Origin: Maniola hyperantus
Lineage: Eukaryota; Arthropoda; Insecta; Lepidoptera; Nymphalidae
Direction: 5' to 3'
Assembly: GCF_902806685.2 (NCBI RefSeq)
Contig: NC_048537.1
Span: forward strand, 13,042,720 to 13,106,719
Length of the DNA stretch: 64,000 bases
The translations under genes were made by a program, and so were the position numbers. Below the pieces are notes generated by a model, which was not told the DNA's origin, ran no database searches, and worked only from the letters and a program-made list of their open reading frames with translations. The first letter of the stretch is position 1. Each line of letters opens with the position of its first letter. Shown here piece by piece: positions 36,040-47,559 of the stretch.

Positions 36040-36420
36040 CTATAGAGCGCACTTTGATTTTGCTCAGACCTAAGTTTCAGTTAAAACGAGACAGTATTAT
36101 CCTACCGATATAACGCTGTCTCGTTTTAACAGTGTCTAAGTGCGCTCTATATATCTTAGGCTGAGATCCATATAGCGCACTTGGACTTTGCTCAGACTTA
36201 AGATCGAGTTAAAACGAGACAGATTTATGTGCGATATATAGCTCTGTCTCGTTTTAACTCTGTCGTAAAGTCAGAATGCGCTTTATAGATACCCTTAGGG
36301 TGAAATCTATGTAGCGCACTTTGACTTAGCTCTTACTGAAGCTTCACTTAAATCGAGAGAGAGTTATGTCAGCGATATAACGCTGTCTCGTTTTAACTCT
36401 TAAGTCTTAAGTCTGTCTTA
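36040..36420. repeat. Three tandem hairpin units
   Basis: Three successive imperfect palindromes of about 120-130 bp. Each has TAGAGCGCACTT(T/G)GA..TTGCTCAGAC, then TTAAAACGAGACAG, a short loop with CGATATA, then CTGTCTCGTTTTAA and the mirrored AGTGCGCTCTATA. Arm copies differ by a few bases each. This is a foldback (MITE-like) unit present as a head-to-tail triplet. Confidence 0.8.
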
Positions 36421-37261
36421 AGTCAGCAACAGTACGTAATATTTATTATGCCGTTTGTCCCATAATGTGAATTGAATTGAACAATAATACGCTTGGCTGT
36501 TTATCAAACTGATTTTAAACTTATTTTTGTATTTTATACTATACGAAATTAACTATCACTAGAACTTTTAATAATAAGTATAAATTAATCATAACATTCT
36601 TCTATTCTTATTTAATTTATCGGAAAGTCATATTTGACCAAAGGAGCTTCCAAGAAAAAGTATGGCAGTGATTTTTTTGTATGGATATTTTATAAAATTG
36701 CTAGTCTTCACCAAATGTACTGTGAGTGTGAAGGCAAAGTTAGGTAATTTAGAGTAAGTCGCAGAGCTGTTGCAGACGTTCGACTATTTTAAGCGCACAA
36801 CAACGTATAACAAATTTTTTTTTATACTTTTGGCCATATAGGCCATATGTGAAGTGTGAACCCGTCATTAAGTTTCCGTTAGCCAATCTACTTTCGTTGG
36901 ATAAAGTTTGAACCTTTGCAGTGTGTCAAAATATCGGTCGTCTGCGTAAAGCCTAATCCATGGTTTGTGCAATTTCAATATCAAAATGTATTGAGTTTTT
37001 ATTGTGTCTATTTTGCTATAATCTGCATTTCTGTATCAATGAAATACTTCCATTTACATATTTAGCTTAATTATTATGTTAGCTCTCTGTATAGCTTTAT
37101 TGGTGCCTATTTAGTTTTACACAAATCTCTAAACTAAATTGACAAGTCTAAAACTAGTGCTATCCTTCTCGATTGACGCTTGCTGAATGCCATCGAGGCA
37201 CAGTTTGCATAAATTATTTCAGCCTAAAATCTACCAAATAAGCAAACTAGCTTCATCAGCG

Positions 37262-37464
37262 GGTTGATTCGCTAACTGAGTGTCTTACACTGAATGATAG
37301 CCACCGAGCTCTTTTGACATTGGTTGGTTTGGTTCTTTCTATATTACTGCTTCATTGAGTGAAATCAAATAATTTTTCGCTGAAAACCTTCAATTGATTA
37401 AAAATGAGCTCGGTGGCTATCATTCAGTGTTACTTGCTAGACAGTGAGTTAGCGAATCAATAGA
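37262..37464. mobile_element. Foldback element with GAATGATAGCCACCGAGCTC arms
   Basis: Arms TTGATTCGCTAACTGAGTGT + ACACTGAATGATAGCCACCG on the left, mirrored as CGGTGGCTATCATTCAGTGT + AGTGAGTTAGCGAATCAA on the right. Confidence 0.78.
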
Positions 37465-37673
37465 CAGTGTGAATAATTTATAAGCTGTCTCCTTATTTAC
37501 TAACTTGTTCATAGTCGAATTTGCACCACTATCACGCATCGCTCAGAATGTTACACAATCTAGGATGTCAATGTCAAAAATATTTTGGAACCTGTCAATT
37601 TACGACCGATTAATATTATCAATCTATCTGTAATCTGTCGATAAGAGAAGCGCTATTTTGTCAAATAACGTAC

Positions 37674-37808
37674 TGTCCGTTCATCGTAACTTGACGCGTG
37701 AGTAAGTTGGCACCATTGCTTTGTTTGCTTATCCCTTAGAACTTAGGGTTTTTTATTGTGTGATTTGCAATGGAGCCTACATATTTCTCACGCGTCAAGT
37801 TACGAGGA
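37674..37808. mobile_element. Foldback element with CGTAACTTGACGCGTGAG arms
   Basis: CGTAACTTGACGCGTGAG at the left and its exact reverse complement at the right, separated by about 95 bp. It is followed by CAGGGTGTAACCAGAACGCT, the end of a different repeat also found at 23131. Confidence 0.75.
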
Positions 37809-38287
37809 ACCGACTATACAGGGTGTAACCAGAACGCTAGCAAAACTTAGCGTTATTGTTATACTATCTAAACAATCCAATTCCAATAATCATTAGCCTC
37901 ATTTTGTAGTTTTAGTGATTTAGTATTTTGTATACCCACATTGGCACCGATTCCATTGTCTTTGTCTAAACTAAATTTAGAGTATCTGCATCCTTTTCTT
38001 TTTAACAATGCTAAAAAGAGACAGACCATGAACTTTACATTTAAAGACTAAATTTTAGTGCACGCTACAAATTTAAACACTCGCGCTCGCGACTGTGCGC
38101 TATAATCACGGGTTTTACCATCTAAAAATTGTCAAACTGCGTCTGTCCTTTTCATATTACATTAGTAAGAAGAGTATGCGAATACTCTAAAATTAGGTTG
38201 TGCTTAGAATCAGTATAGCGTGCAAAACTCGGGTCAATGCCCTACCTACGACGCAGTATTGACTCCGAGTGGCCTATTTACGCGACG

Positions 38288-38347
38288 CTAGAGGTCAACG
38301 AACTCTGCGTTAGTAGGCCAACTTACGCAGAGTTCGTTGACCTCTAG
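38288..38347. repeat. Perfect 23-bp inverted repeat with 14-bp loop
   Basis: The arms at 38288-38310 and 38325-38347 are exact reverse complements, beginning CTAGAGGTCAACGAACTC. Pairing continues imperfectly outwards (GAC/GTC). Confidence 0.85.
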
Positions 38348-38349
38348 TG

Positions 38350-40030
38350 TCAGTCAGATGTTTTATTTGCAACATATCGTAAACTATTATATCAAAATTA
38401 TAGAATTTTTAATGATGGAAACAAATAAACTATTAATAAACTTAAATCTAAAACCTCATCGAGACCACCGCAGCGAGGCATTGTATTTTACAAAAAAAAA
38501 AAATAGTGAAATAACATGAATAAAATATTTGGTGATAATGTCTATAATATTAAAATTTTTAATAATTTCTTTCACGTTTCATTTGTGGTATACCAGTACT
38601 ATCATCAGTACTATCACCTGTCTTCGTTTTTGCCAGCGTTCTGCTTACATCCTGTACATAGCTGTTACTCATCGACAGATAACAAATAGATAGCTTATTA
38701 TTAATTTCGGCTTTTAGTTTAGGGCAGTGTAGAGATTTGTTTACAACCGAATATCTATGATTGTACAAAATACCTAGGATTAATTTTGTAATAATGACAT
38801 TACCTATATATTGTATTATTATTATTTGTATAAGAAACATACAACCATAGGTGCTACATTACTTAAATAAATTTTAATTAAACATTATTATCATTAAGTA
38901 TCCATCAAAAGAAATATTATTTACTTTTAAGGCTGTATAAGATTTTGTATCTTTTGATTGGGCTAGGAGTTAGCAGCGTCCGATTTCTTAAGGGGTTGGG
39001 CAAACAGGCCACTCGCCACAAGCCTGGCCAGCAACGAACCACGAACTACACTTTCATCTTTTTTTTATGACCTGCTGGCAGCTGTCGCTTCATCTCTCTT
39101 CAAAATTACTTCTCACGCGTCATTTTAACTTTATGTGTCAATTGTCATGTCAAAAGTACGATTTTAGTCTGTATTTTAAAGGTGAACCGTACTTTTAACA
39201 TGACCCATAGAGTTGAAATGGCGCATGAGAAGTCATTTTGTACTGACTATACTTACCTAATTTGAAATAAAAATATCGATGTTGCTATCTCCTGAAGCTA
39301 GTAAATATAGGAACTATAACCTAATGTGTCATTAGTAATGCTTTAAAACTTTCGACGCCGCCACTTATATTTTTGAATATGTATTAATTATGTCTATACA
39401 AAAATCTAGGTTATCCTAACTATTACAGAGCTGAAGTGAATTGTTTTACACAAAACCATAGACCCATAGATAATATACTAATAACGGGTACATAGCCCAA
39501 AGCTAAACTAAATTACAGTTATTTTTAATGCTGGTAGTTGGTTTGTTTTGTGTACCTACTTACAACAAAATTTGATTTTAGTTTTGCTGTAAGTTTCAAT
39601 CAGATCGCATATTATAAAACAACGAGCCGCAAGCAAAATAAACTCAACAAAGAAATGCGAACGGAAGACGCATTTCAAGTTTCTGAATAATTAGTTACGT
39701 GCGGCGCGAGCTGTATCTAATGTGCGGTCAGATTTACTGTCTCGATAAGGTTTTATTGCACTTTTGCAAGATCTTGAACCATACTCCAAAATGACAAATA
39801 TTTGTCTCGAATTTACCACTGTGTAATATAAGCACAGAGGAAATTTTCCTCTGTGATATAAGTACCTAAAAGGACAGTTTTCATTTATAAAATCGAGTTG
39901 AAAGCACTTCATTAAAGGTGTAAACTACACTTTACTGATGATTGTAGATTTGTCTTCACTGAGGTGTGGTTCAGTAAATATATAAATTGCAAATTCTTTT
40001 GAACTTTGAATATTATGCATGTACATATAT
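38350..40030. other. Intergenic, little recognised
   Basis: Apart from the MITE at 39105-39245, no gene or named repeat. Open frames at 38559-38840 and 39691-39912 on minus are AT-rich without domain support. Confidence 0.45.
39105..39245. mobile_element. CACGCGTCATTTTAAC foldback MITE, copy 1
   Basis: Inverted ends TTCTCACGCGTCATTTTAAC and TTGAAATGGCGCATGAGAAG, with inner arms CATGTCAAAAGTACG and CGTACTTTTAACATG. Other copies: 51598-51745, 52228-52388 and a diverged one at about 34530-34645. Confidence 0.75.
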
Positions 40031-40031
40031 A

Positions 40032-40734
40032 TGTAGGCTCGTCAGCACCAGAAGTATGTTATTATGATCGAGATTGAAGACTAAACCACCAAAAGTAACC
40101 TTAGGTAATGGTTAACCGGATACGTCAGGATTACAACCTTTAGATTAACCGAGCCTTCGTGGGCATACTAACATCATTCTTGCACACTACGAGAGATATC
40201 ACAGACTACCCTCAACTATTAACCTACCGTCAATAATGAGTCATGATAACAACGTCTCTTATGAGACTAGACATCGCTAACTAACACTAGCTAAGTCCCT
40301 ACCTAGCGACCGGCTCCAACCATCCCCATACCGGCCCCAGACCAACCAGCTAACCTAGCACACCACACTTAGTTCAATTAACATACAACAATCACGTTTG
40401 TCTAATACAAATTGGAACGATACAAGAAGGACTTACCGATACACAGCTAGTGAACACACACTACACAGTCACACACACTTTCACAGCACCTTTCACAACC
40501 TAGTACTGTAACCTTACGTCTTAAACCACATTAGGTCACAACTACAATGATAATAATAAAACCTACAGTACGATACACATAGTATCTACTGAGAAGCGCC
40601 CTCGGTAAGAGCCACACGAATAATGTCTCGTGACACACTGCGCATCTCATTTTATAATCTCACAATGACGGTGGGGACGATGACGCGATGTTCAATGAGC
40701 AAAGTGTTTACAATTAAATGGCGGCGAGCCTACA
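40032..40734. repeat. Left LTR (703 bp)
   Basis: Direct-repeat partner of 42451-43158. The ends are TGTAGGCTCG and GCGAGCCTACA. It differs from the right copy by few substitutions and a short gap (CTCAACT near 42801 is missing here as CATA), so the insertion looks recent. Confidence 0.85.
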
Positions 40735-40906
40735 CGGCCATTCTGACATGCGTACGTCCTCGTACGCCAAGTATTACAAAGTATGTGAGGACCAAAACCA
40801 TAACCACAAAATCATTTTACCGCTCGTCCATCCTGACTAACTACTAACCGTCATTGAACACTTTTCACATTCAAATCATTATACAACAATAAATGAAGCG
40901 AACATA

Positions 40907-41251
40907 ATGACTCTAGTACTACAACTATTCCCCAGCGGAGTGTGGACCAGACATCCCTTGCTACCCAAACTCTTTACATTTCTTTTAAAGAATTGTCACA
41001 TAATGATGTTGGTTATGATTCTGACTATCACGGCTATTTCTAAGCCAAAGAATCTTTCAACAATTATTATAAAGGTGGAACAACCTAACTTGGTTAAGAA
41101 ATCACTTTCAACTGATCGATTGTCTAAAGGCAATAACAAACTGCAACAAACTAAGCGAGTATTAACTCTGAGTTTAGATGAACTAAAACGTACACGTAAG
41201 AAACTATTAACTGACGCGTTACCACGCGGAAGACTGCCAAAGACTAAATAA
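40907..41251 (+). CDS. Small open frame inside the LTR element
   Basis: 114 codons, Lys/Leu/Thr-rich, with a hydrophobic stretch (LLKNCHIMMLVMILTITAI) followed by a basic tail. I recognise no retroelement domain. It may be spurious; its only support is its length inside a recently inserted element. Confidence 0.2.
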   Translation: MTLVLQLFPSGVWTRHPLLPKLFTFLLKNCHIMMLVMILTITAISKPKNLSTIIIKVEQPNLVKKSLSTDRLSKGNNKLQQTKRVLTLSLDELKRTRKKLLTDALPRGRLPKTK

Positions 41252-41689
41252 TTAAACCAATTTTAAATTACACTTCATTTGATTAGAGCGCAATTGCTAT
41301 TGCAACTTCTAAATCAATTAACTATCTGAACGATTTTTTTTTATTTGAACTTCTAAATCAAATCTACCACTGGTTCTGAACGCCACGACCTAGCGAGAAG
41401 AACCAGCAAGAAACTCGATGTCATCTAACTAAACTTTACAAACAAAAAGTTTTTTTTTGTTGGTTGTATGTTTTGGGTCCATGATCTTATACCATCATCT
41501 AACACGACTACGGAGTCTAAGACTAACGCCATCACGGCCATTCTGACACGCAACCGTCCTCGGGCGCTAGTATGATCAAGCGCGCACAATTTCCAATCAT
41601 CAAGTAGGTACTACAAGCCGCAGTTTAGACAAAAAGAAACAAGGTATCCATTCGACCAGGATCAACTATCATCTGGACTGAGCAAGTGT

Positions 41690-42200
41690 GTCCCTCCAAC
41701 CAGCTCTTTTGAGCGTGGCCCGGACGACACCTCTCAACCAGGCTAGACTCATAACTTCTGGAAGCAGTGTGTTCCCTCAACCAACTCTTACGAGTCTGGC
41801 CCGGACGACACTCTAACCAGGATAAACTCACACCATCTGGAAGAAGTGTGTCCCCTCAACCAACTCTTACGAGTCTGGCCCGGACGACACTCTTACCAGG
41901 ATAAACTCACACCATCTGGAAGAAGTGTGTCCCCTCAACCAACTCTCACGAGTCTGGCCCGGACGACACTCTTACCAGGATAAACTCACACCATCTGGAA
42001 GAAGTGTGTCCCCTCAACCAACTCTTACGAGTCTGGCCCGGACGACACTCTCTTACCAGGATAGACTCATAACATCTGGAAGGACACTTCCTTACCAGGA
42101 TAGACTCATAACATCTGGAAGGACACTACCTTACCAGGATAGACTCCTGAACATACTAACAAAACATCTGGAAGGAGTCTGTCCCTTCAACTAACTCCTA
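41690..42200. repeat. 79-bp tandem repeat inside the LTR element
   Basis: Units of 79 bp carry CATCTGGAAGAAGTGTG, CTCAACCAACTCTTACGAG and TCTGGCCCGGACGACACTC. Unit starts (ATAAACTC) fall at 41822, 41901 and 41980, then 42061. Towards the right the array breaks down into shorter units of about 38 bp (GATAGACTCATAACATCTGG). The first units, from about 41690, are more diverged. Confidence 0.85.
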
Positions 42201-42450
42201 CGAGTCTGACTTGGACAACACCCCTCATCCAGGATCGACTGTCAAACACGCACAAAAACAACCAATACTGCAAGCCGCTGTTCAGACAAAAAGGAACACA
42301 TAACTTACGGTTAGAAGAAAAACTACAATGCACTATTTGACAACCAGAGTAAGCCCGTACGACTCCCGTGTGGGTTTACTGCGGGTAATCCCATCTGGGC
42401 TTAGTGTGGGTAATCTCATGTGGGCTTAGTGTGGGTAATCCCACTTCTGA

Positions 42451-43158
42451 TGTAGGCACGTCAGCACCAGAAGTATGTTATTATGATCGAGATTGAAGAC
42501 TAAACCACCAAAAGTAACCTTAGGTAATGGTTAACCGGATACGTCAGGATTACAACCTTTAGATTAACCGAGCCTTCGTGGGCATACTAACATCATTCTT
42601 GCACACTACGAGAGATATCACAGACTACCCTCAACTATTAACCTACCGTCAATAATGAGTCATGATAACAACGTCTCTTATGAGACTAGACATCGCTAAC
42701 TAACACTAGCTAAGTCCCTACCTAGCGACCGGCTCCAACCATCCCCATACCGGCCCCAGACCAACCAGCTAACCTAGCACACCACACTTAGTTCAATTAA
42801 CCTCAACTACAACAATCACGTTTGTCTAATACAAATTGGAACGATACAAGAAGGACTTACCGATACACAGCTAGTGAACACACACTACACAGTCACACAC
42901 ACTTTCACAGCATCTTTCACAACCTAGTACTGTAACCTTACGTCTTAAACCACATTAGGTCACAACTACAATGATAATAATAAAACCTACAGTACGATAC
43001 ACATAGTATCTACTGAGAAGCGCCCTCGGTAAGAGCCACACGAATAATGTCTCGTGACACACTGCGCATCTCATTTTATAATCTCACAATGACGGTGGGG
43101 ACGATGACGCGATGTTCAATGAGCAAAGTGTTTACAATTAAATGGCGGCGAGCCTACA
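42451..43158. repeat. Right LTR (708 bp)
   Basis: Direct-repeat partner of 40032-40734, same orientation, ends TGTAGGCACG and GCGAGCCTACA. It is followed at once by a (TA)n run at 43159-43181, the likely expanded target site. Confidence 0.85.
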
Positions 43159-43189
43159 TATATATATATATATATATATATTGTACCCC

Positions 43190-43740
43190 TAGTATGAACG
43201 AAAGGAAGAAAGAAAAACATTTATTTCTTAAATTTTGCCTCACATCTTATAACTAAGAGTTGGTTATCCGGCGCTTCCTGCACTTGAGAATTGGAAATTG
43301 AGGGGGTCGTTTCACGACGTGCGTTTTTTGTATAATTTGACACAAACGCGCACGCGTACAACAAGCTGCAATTTGATGGCAGCCTTATAATATTGTACAT
43401 TCTGTATAACTACTACAGTGATCGGCAAACTGCTTAGTAAGTAGATGTTCGATTTTCAAGCCGACAGAAGGGAGGCGACGGGATTTCTTCCGCATGAATG
43501 CATGCGATTGACTGAGAGGGCCCTTGCTTCTGCCTTTTGCCAATATTCCCCCACTAGGCCGTTTTTACAAGAATTTTGCCGGTCCCTGTACCTCTTAGGC
43601 CCCATCTCCACGGACTCGAGAATCGCCCTGTAGAGATTGGCCCATAGTTTGTATCGAATTTTGTCACACAGTGAGACTATCGCCGCGAGTCGGTGTAGAT
43701 GACGCCTAGTCATTATTTCAAATAGTTTTCGCTAGGGGCT
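43190..43740. other. Unassigned region right of the LTR element
   Basis: Overlapping open frames on both strands (43445-43633 plus, 43456-43713 minus) of moderate GC. No recognised domain; it could be a fragment of an old element bounded by the foldback at 43742. Confidence 0.4.
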
Positions 43741-43741
43741 C

Positions 43742-43931
43742 GAAGCCTGCGGCCCACGTGGGAACCGGTGCGTCCTGCGGGTGCGATGCTATACATTCCA
43801 TGCCGCTCGGCACCTGCTCTCGATTAGTACACGTCTGCGAGTCTTCCTTATTTCTTGTAAGTATTAAGAGTTTGTTCTACACGCTGACCGGCCCGCAGGA
43901 CGCATCCGCTCCCACCTGGGTCGCAGGCTAA
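43742..43931. mobile_element. GC-rich foldback element
   Basis: AGCCTGCGGCCCACGTGGGA and GGTGCGTCCTGCGGG at the left match CCCGCAGGACGCATCC and TCCCACCTGGGTCGCAGGCT at the right in inverted orientation. Confidence 0.65.
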
Positions 43932-44206
43932 CTGTATGCCATCGCTTTTTCGAGGACCTAGGGCCTAACTACTAAGGCCAATCCATCTTGGCGTTCGATT
44001 TTAATGAAACGACATCAACAGTTAAATTACAATGTCGTCTATCAATGTTACTTTATGAAATAAATTATTGTGATTACAGAAATAAACTATATATTGATAT
44101 GTATTTATTGTTTTATTCCGATAGGGAGTACCTTCTGGCGGTAAATAATATCTATCCGATGAATTAAATACCATCGATAATTAGATACAGCCACACGAGC
44201 GTGGTA

Positions 44207-44285
44207 CAGCTGTGATAGCCTGGTTAGGACGTCCGCCTCTTATACTGAGGCCGGGGGTTCGATTCCGGGCACGCGCCTCTAACTT
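44207..44285 (+). repeat. SINE head fragment
   Basis: GTGATAGCCTGGTTAGGACG and GGGGTTCGATTCCGGGCACG. It resembles a tRNA but lacks a good cloverleaf; a SINE promoter remnant rather than a tRNA gene. Confidence 0.65.
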
Positions 44286-44539
44286 TTCGGGTGAGTCCCA
44301 TTTGGTCTATAGAACTTGACGTCATCAGCCAAAATGAGGCAATTTTATACTGATTTGTTCCATTGAACAATTGATATTTTTCTTTCTTTAATTGTTCTAT
44401 AGTACAAAGTAAACCAACTTTTCTTTTTTCGTAGCGGAATGTCATCAGGATCATTTTTAGGGTTCCGTAACCGACTAAAATGGGACTAAAGGTATGATTC
44501 CGAACCACGCAGCAGCGCTGTCACCAGCTGTCACGGCAC

Positions 44540-44606
44540 TACTGGTCCCCATACAATCTCTATAAGCTTATATGACATTACATTCCGAGATTGTATGGGG
44601 ACCAGT
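44540..44606. repeat. Short inverted repeat
   Basis: ACTGGTCCCCATACAATCTC and its reverse complement GAGATTGTATGGGGACCAGT, separated by about 26 bp. An efficient hairpin, probably the remains of a MITE. Confidence 0.8.
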
Positions 44607-44897
44607 AGGGCGATTGTGTAAAACCTGCATCACAGAGATGGAGACTGATAGGAGAAATGAAATCACAAACATTTTCGTATTTGATATCTTTAATAAAAAA
44701 AATTACGTTACAGTATAAACAGTAAGGTCGTAAATGGCAGTGATGTTATTATTACTTACAAATTACAATATTCACTATACACGCCCAACACTCCACGTGA
44801 CTCCGGCGCCGACCCGAGACACCAGAAACATAATACAGAAATGGCGGTGCTACACATGCCAGCAAATGGCATAACAGGCACTGACAAGCCGGAAAAC

Positions 44898-45085
44898 CAG
44901 CAGGGCGATTGTCTAAAACCTGCATCAATCATTATTACAATCTCAATTGTTCTGATTGGCTGAATTTGTGCGATTCTTGTTGCAACAATGCATTGTAGCC
45001 AATAGCGAGCGAGCATTAACCAATCAGAGATGATTGCGATCGTGAGATTGTAGCTGTCATTCTGCCGCAATCGCGCAGCAGACGC
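44898..45085. mobile_element. Same family, copy 2
   Basis: GGGCGATTGTCTAAAACCTG, CATTATTACAATCTCAATTG, then ATTGCGATCGTGAGATTGTA and CATTCTGCCGCAATCGCGC. The outer ends are inverted (GCGATTGTC and GCAATCGC). Confidence 0.6.
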
Positions 45086-45462
45086 CGCCGCGCTGGCAAG
45101 CCGGCATACCAGTGGAGTTAGTAATTAGCATAAGATTTTACATGTCACCAACGTTGATAGAATTCTAGCATCGCAATAGTTTAACGTTAAATTAAAATGA
45201 ACCGCTCCAAGCGGAAACTGCGGTATTAAAATCGGTGATACTGAATTTTTCATTTCATATCAATAATCTTTAGGTCCATTTTACTGTGATGTTATTTTGT
45301 TTCGACACTCGAATCCTATCAAAGAGACGTAAAATCTTATACTAAGCATACAGGTACAGGCACTTTTTATTAAACCATATTATTATGCATTCCAGTACTT
45401 GTGAAGCCAGTTTTAAGAGGCTTCGTGAAGTGCCATTTGAAGATCACAATTCCGCCTGCGGA

Positions 45463-45872
45463 AAGAGGTTAGTATAGCGCTCTCTCTGTTAAGTGATCCC
45501 ATACAAATGAAAGAAAAATCTCAGTGGGCGCTAACCATTTTGAGACAACAACTAATCACAAACAAACTATGTTTTCTAATTTTTTTACTCATTATTTTAA
45601 TTATTGACTTTGGAAGGTATAATAATAAAATAAACTTAAATCTAAATTAAAAGTAATTAAATGTTTTTTAAATTAATTATATAAAATTAAATTAAATGTT
45701 TTCTAATTGAATTTCAAATCTTTTTTGAAAATATTTTCGAATTGAATTTCGAATATTTTTGAAAACATGTTCGTGAGTGGTTGGTGACTCAAAATGGTTA
45801 ACCCCCAAATGAGATTTTTCTCTCTATCATTTGTATGGGATTACGTAAAAGAGATAGCGCTGTACTAAATTA
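45463..45872. mobile_element. Foldback element with long inverted repeats
   Basis: The left arm reads GTTAGTATAGCGCTCTCTC, GTGATCCCATACAAATGA, AAAATCTCA, TTAACCATTTTGAG. The right arm mirrors it near 45787-45872: CTCAAAATGGTTAACC, TGAGATTTTT, TCATTTGTATGGGATTAC, GAGATAGCGCTGTAC. The centre is AT-rich with repeated AATTGAATTTC. A related element lies at 46636-47066. Confidence 0.75.
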
Positions 45873-46149
45873 TTTCCGCGGATAGAGTATAGCACACTAA
45901 CTTCTAGCAAAACGTTACATGTCGTTACACATACTATTACATACATAGCTAACAGACATGTGTACCACCGCCTTAAATACAGCCAACATTGAAATCTCAC
46001 AACATCAATAAAACTTCAGAAATAACCAACGACCTGGTGACCAGAGCGGCGCCAACTGCCGACCTCTGCCTAACATTGCCTAACTCGTGCCCAGTGGCGT
46101 GCAGGTTATAGATAAAGGCATGAAAACATTGCTTACCCCAGTTGTAATG

Positions 46150-46277
46150 ACGTTTCCCGGCAACGTTCGAAAAAAATTCGTAGATGGCGCTGAAAACTTC
46201 CACAAGATATGGGTATTATTTTTCATCTTTTGTGGTTGTAAAATTCAGCGCCATCTATGAAAATTTTCTCGAACGTT
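46150..46277. mobile_element. Foldback MITE with TAGATGGCGCTGA arms
   Basis: AACGTTCGAAAAAAATTCGT then AGATGGCGCTGAA on the left; TTCAGCGCCATCTATGAAAA then TTTTCTCGAACGTT on the right. Arms of about 35 bp, loop of about 50 bp. Confidence 0.75.
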
Positions 46278-46635
46278 GGCTGGAAACCTCCTCATAGCTC
46301 AATGCATATTTTTCATTATAACTTGCCAGTAAACCGGTCAATCACCCCCACAACCGGTTCCTACCAAACTAATGCCTACGGGCTTCAAACCCTGTGCACG
46401 CCACTGCTCATACCTAACTTTAATACGGAGCCAAAAAATTACTTCTAATTCCATTACAATCCAATTACGTTAAGGTGCAGACAAACTATGACTTGTGGTG
46501 TGACTGCAAGTTGCATAGCACTTTTGTATGATCATCTAGTATCGACCAATCGGTGCGCGCGACAGTGCATCACGATAGTTTAAAACATCTTCATATAAAT
46601 GGCGAATACTAATATACTCTATCTATCTATAGAGA

Positions 46636-47066
46636 GAAGTTAGTATAGGGCTCTCTCTGTTACGTCATCCCATACAAATGACGAAGACAAAAACTCAGTG
46701 GCGTTAACCATTTTGTATCAACAACCAATATGGTATTTGACAACTAGTCAAATTAGTAACTTTTTATCAAACGTCAAAACGCGCACTTAGTATGCGATAT
46801 TCTTGAAATACTGGAATGTGACGTCACGTCATAATGACGTACTTTTCAAGTTTAATCGATAATTAAAAATGGTTATTACACTTAAAACTAACGAAAGAGG
46901 TGGATTTTACGTATTTTGAAAGACCTTCTATTTAATAATCACTGAGAAATAATTTATTTTTGATGTAGTCAAATACCCAATTACAAACGAAACAATGTTT
47001 TAGAATTGAATTTCGAATGTTTTTTGTCTTTGTCTTCCGTCTCCGAGACGGCCTTAAACTAACTTC
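46636..47066. mobile_element. Second copy of the 45463-45872 foldback family
   Basis: The left end is AGAAGTTAGTATAGGGCTCTC, followed by GTCATCCCATACAAATGACG and GGCGTTAACCATTTTG. The right end, GACGGCCTTAAACTAACTTC TCT, mirrors only the outermost part. The right arm is degenerate. The interior again holds AGAATTGAATTTCGAATG, so it belongs to the same family. Confidence 0.6.
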
Positions 47067-47349
47067 TCTCTGTGGTTAGAGTACACACGCTCAATATTTA
47101 TCGTGATCGACAGTCCGCGGCTTCTCTTCCTGAAAATATAAATCCTCCTTATTCCCTATTCTGTGAAAATTTAAATTCCGACCTTATTTTTCGTCACGCC
47201 AACCTATATCATACAGGAAACTTTACTACTATGAAAACTTTCAGCTTTCCAAGTCCAAAGGTTTGGGCCGGGCGTTGATGAGTCGGTCAGTGAGTCGGGA
47301 CTTTTATTTTTATATGTATTTAGATTTGGATCGTGCTATTTATTGAATA

Positions 47350-47553
47350 CTAGATGATGCCCGCGACTACGTCCGCGGGGATTTAGGTTAAAAATCCCAT
47401 GGGTACTCTTTTATTTTCCGGGATAAAAAGTAGCCTATGTCCTTCCCCGGGATGCTAGCTATCTCTGTACCAAATTTCATCAAAATCGGTTGGGCCGTGA
47501 AAGGCTAGCAGACAGACAGACAGACACACTTTCGCATATATAATATTAGTATG
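47350..47553 (+). repeat. Variant of the same family
   Basis: ACTAGATGATGCCCGCGACT, then TTTCATCAAAATCGGTTGGG and (GACA)n, ending CATATATAATATTAGTATGG. Confidence 0.7.
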
Positions 47554-47559
47554 GAAGTA

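Larger units (their letters stand above)
40032..43158. mobile_element. Non-autonomous LTR-flanked element
   Basis: Two nearly identical direct repeats flank about 1.7 kb. Each repeat starts TGTAGGC and ends GCCTACA, the usual TG..CA ends within a 7-bp inverted repeat. The flanks are TATA on both sides, fitting a 4-6 bp target duplication in a TA-rich site. There is no recognisable gag, protease, reverse transcriptase or integrase. Read on the minus strand, the internal part begins TCAGAAGTGGGATTACCC right after the LTR, which resembles a tRNA-derived primer site; this suggests, weakly, that the element lies on the minus strand. No clear polypurine tract is seen. It is best described as a TRIM/LARD-like element. 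Confidence 0.8.

Noticed and set aside
40907..41251. LTR-element open frame as a gag gene
   Set aside because: No zinc knuckle, capsid-like or protease motif; kept only as a low-confidence open frame.
43445..43713. Overlapping open frames as a real gene
   Set aside because: Overlapping frames on both strands, no recognised domain, no splice context; region left unassigned.
44207..44285. tRNA gene
   Set aside because: Box A and box B are present, but the arms do not pair into a cloverleaf and the sequence matches a SINE head also seen at 32017.
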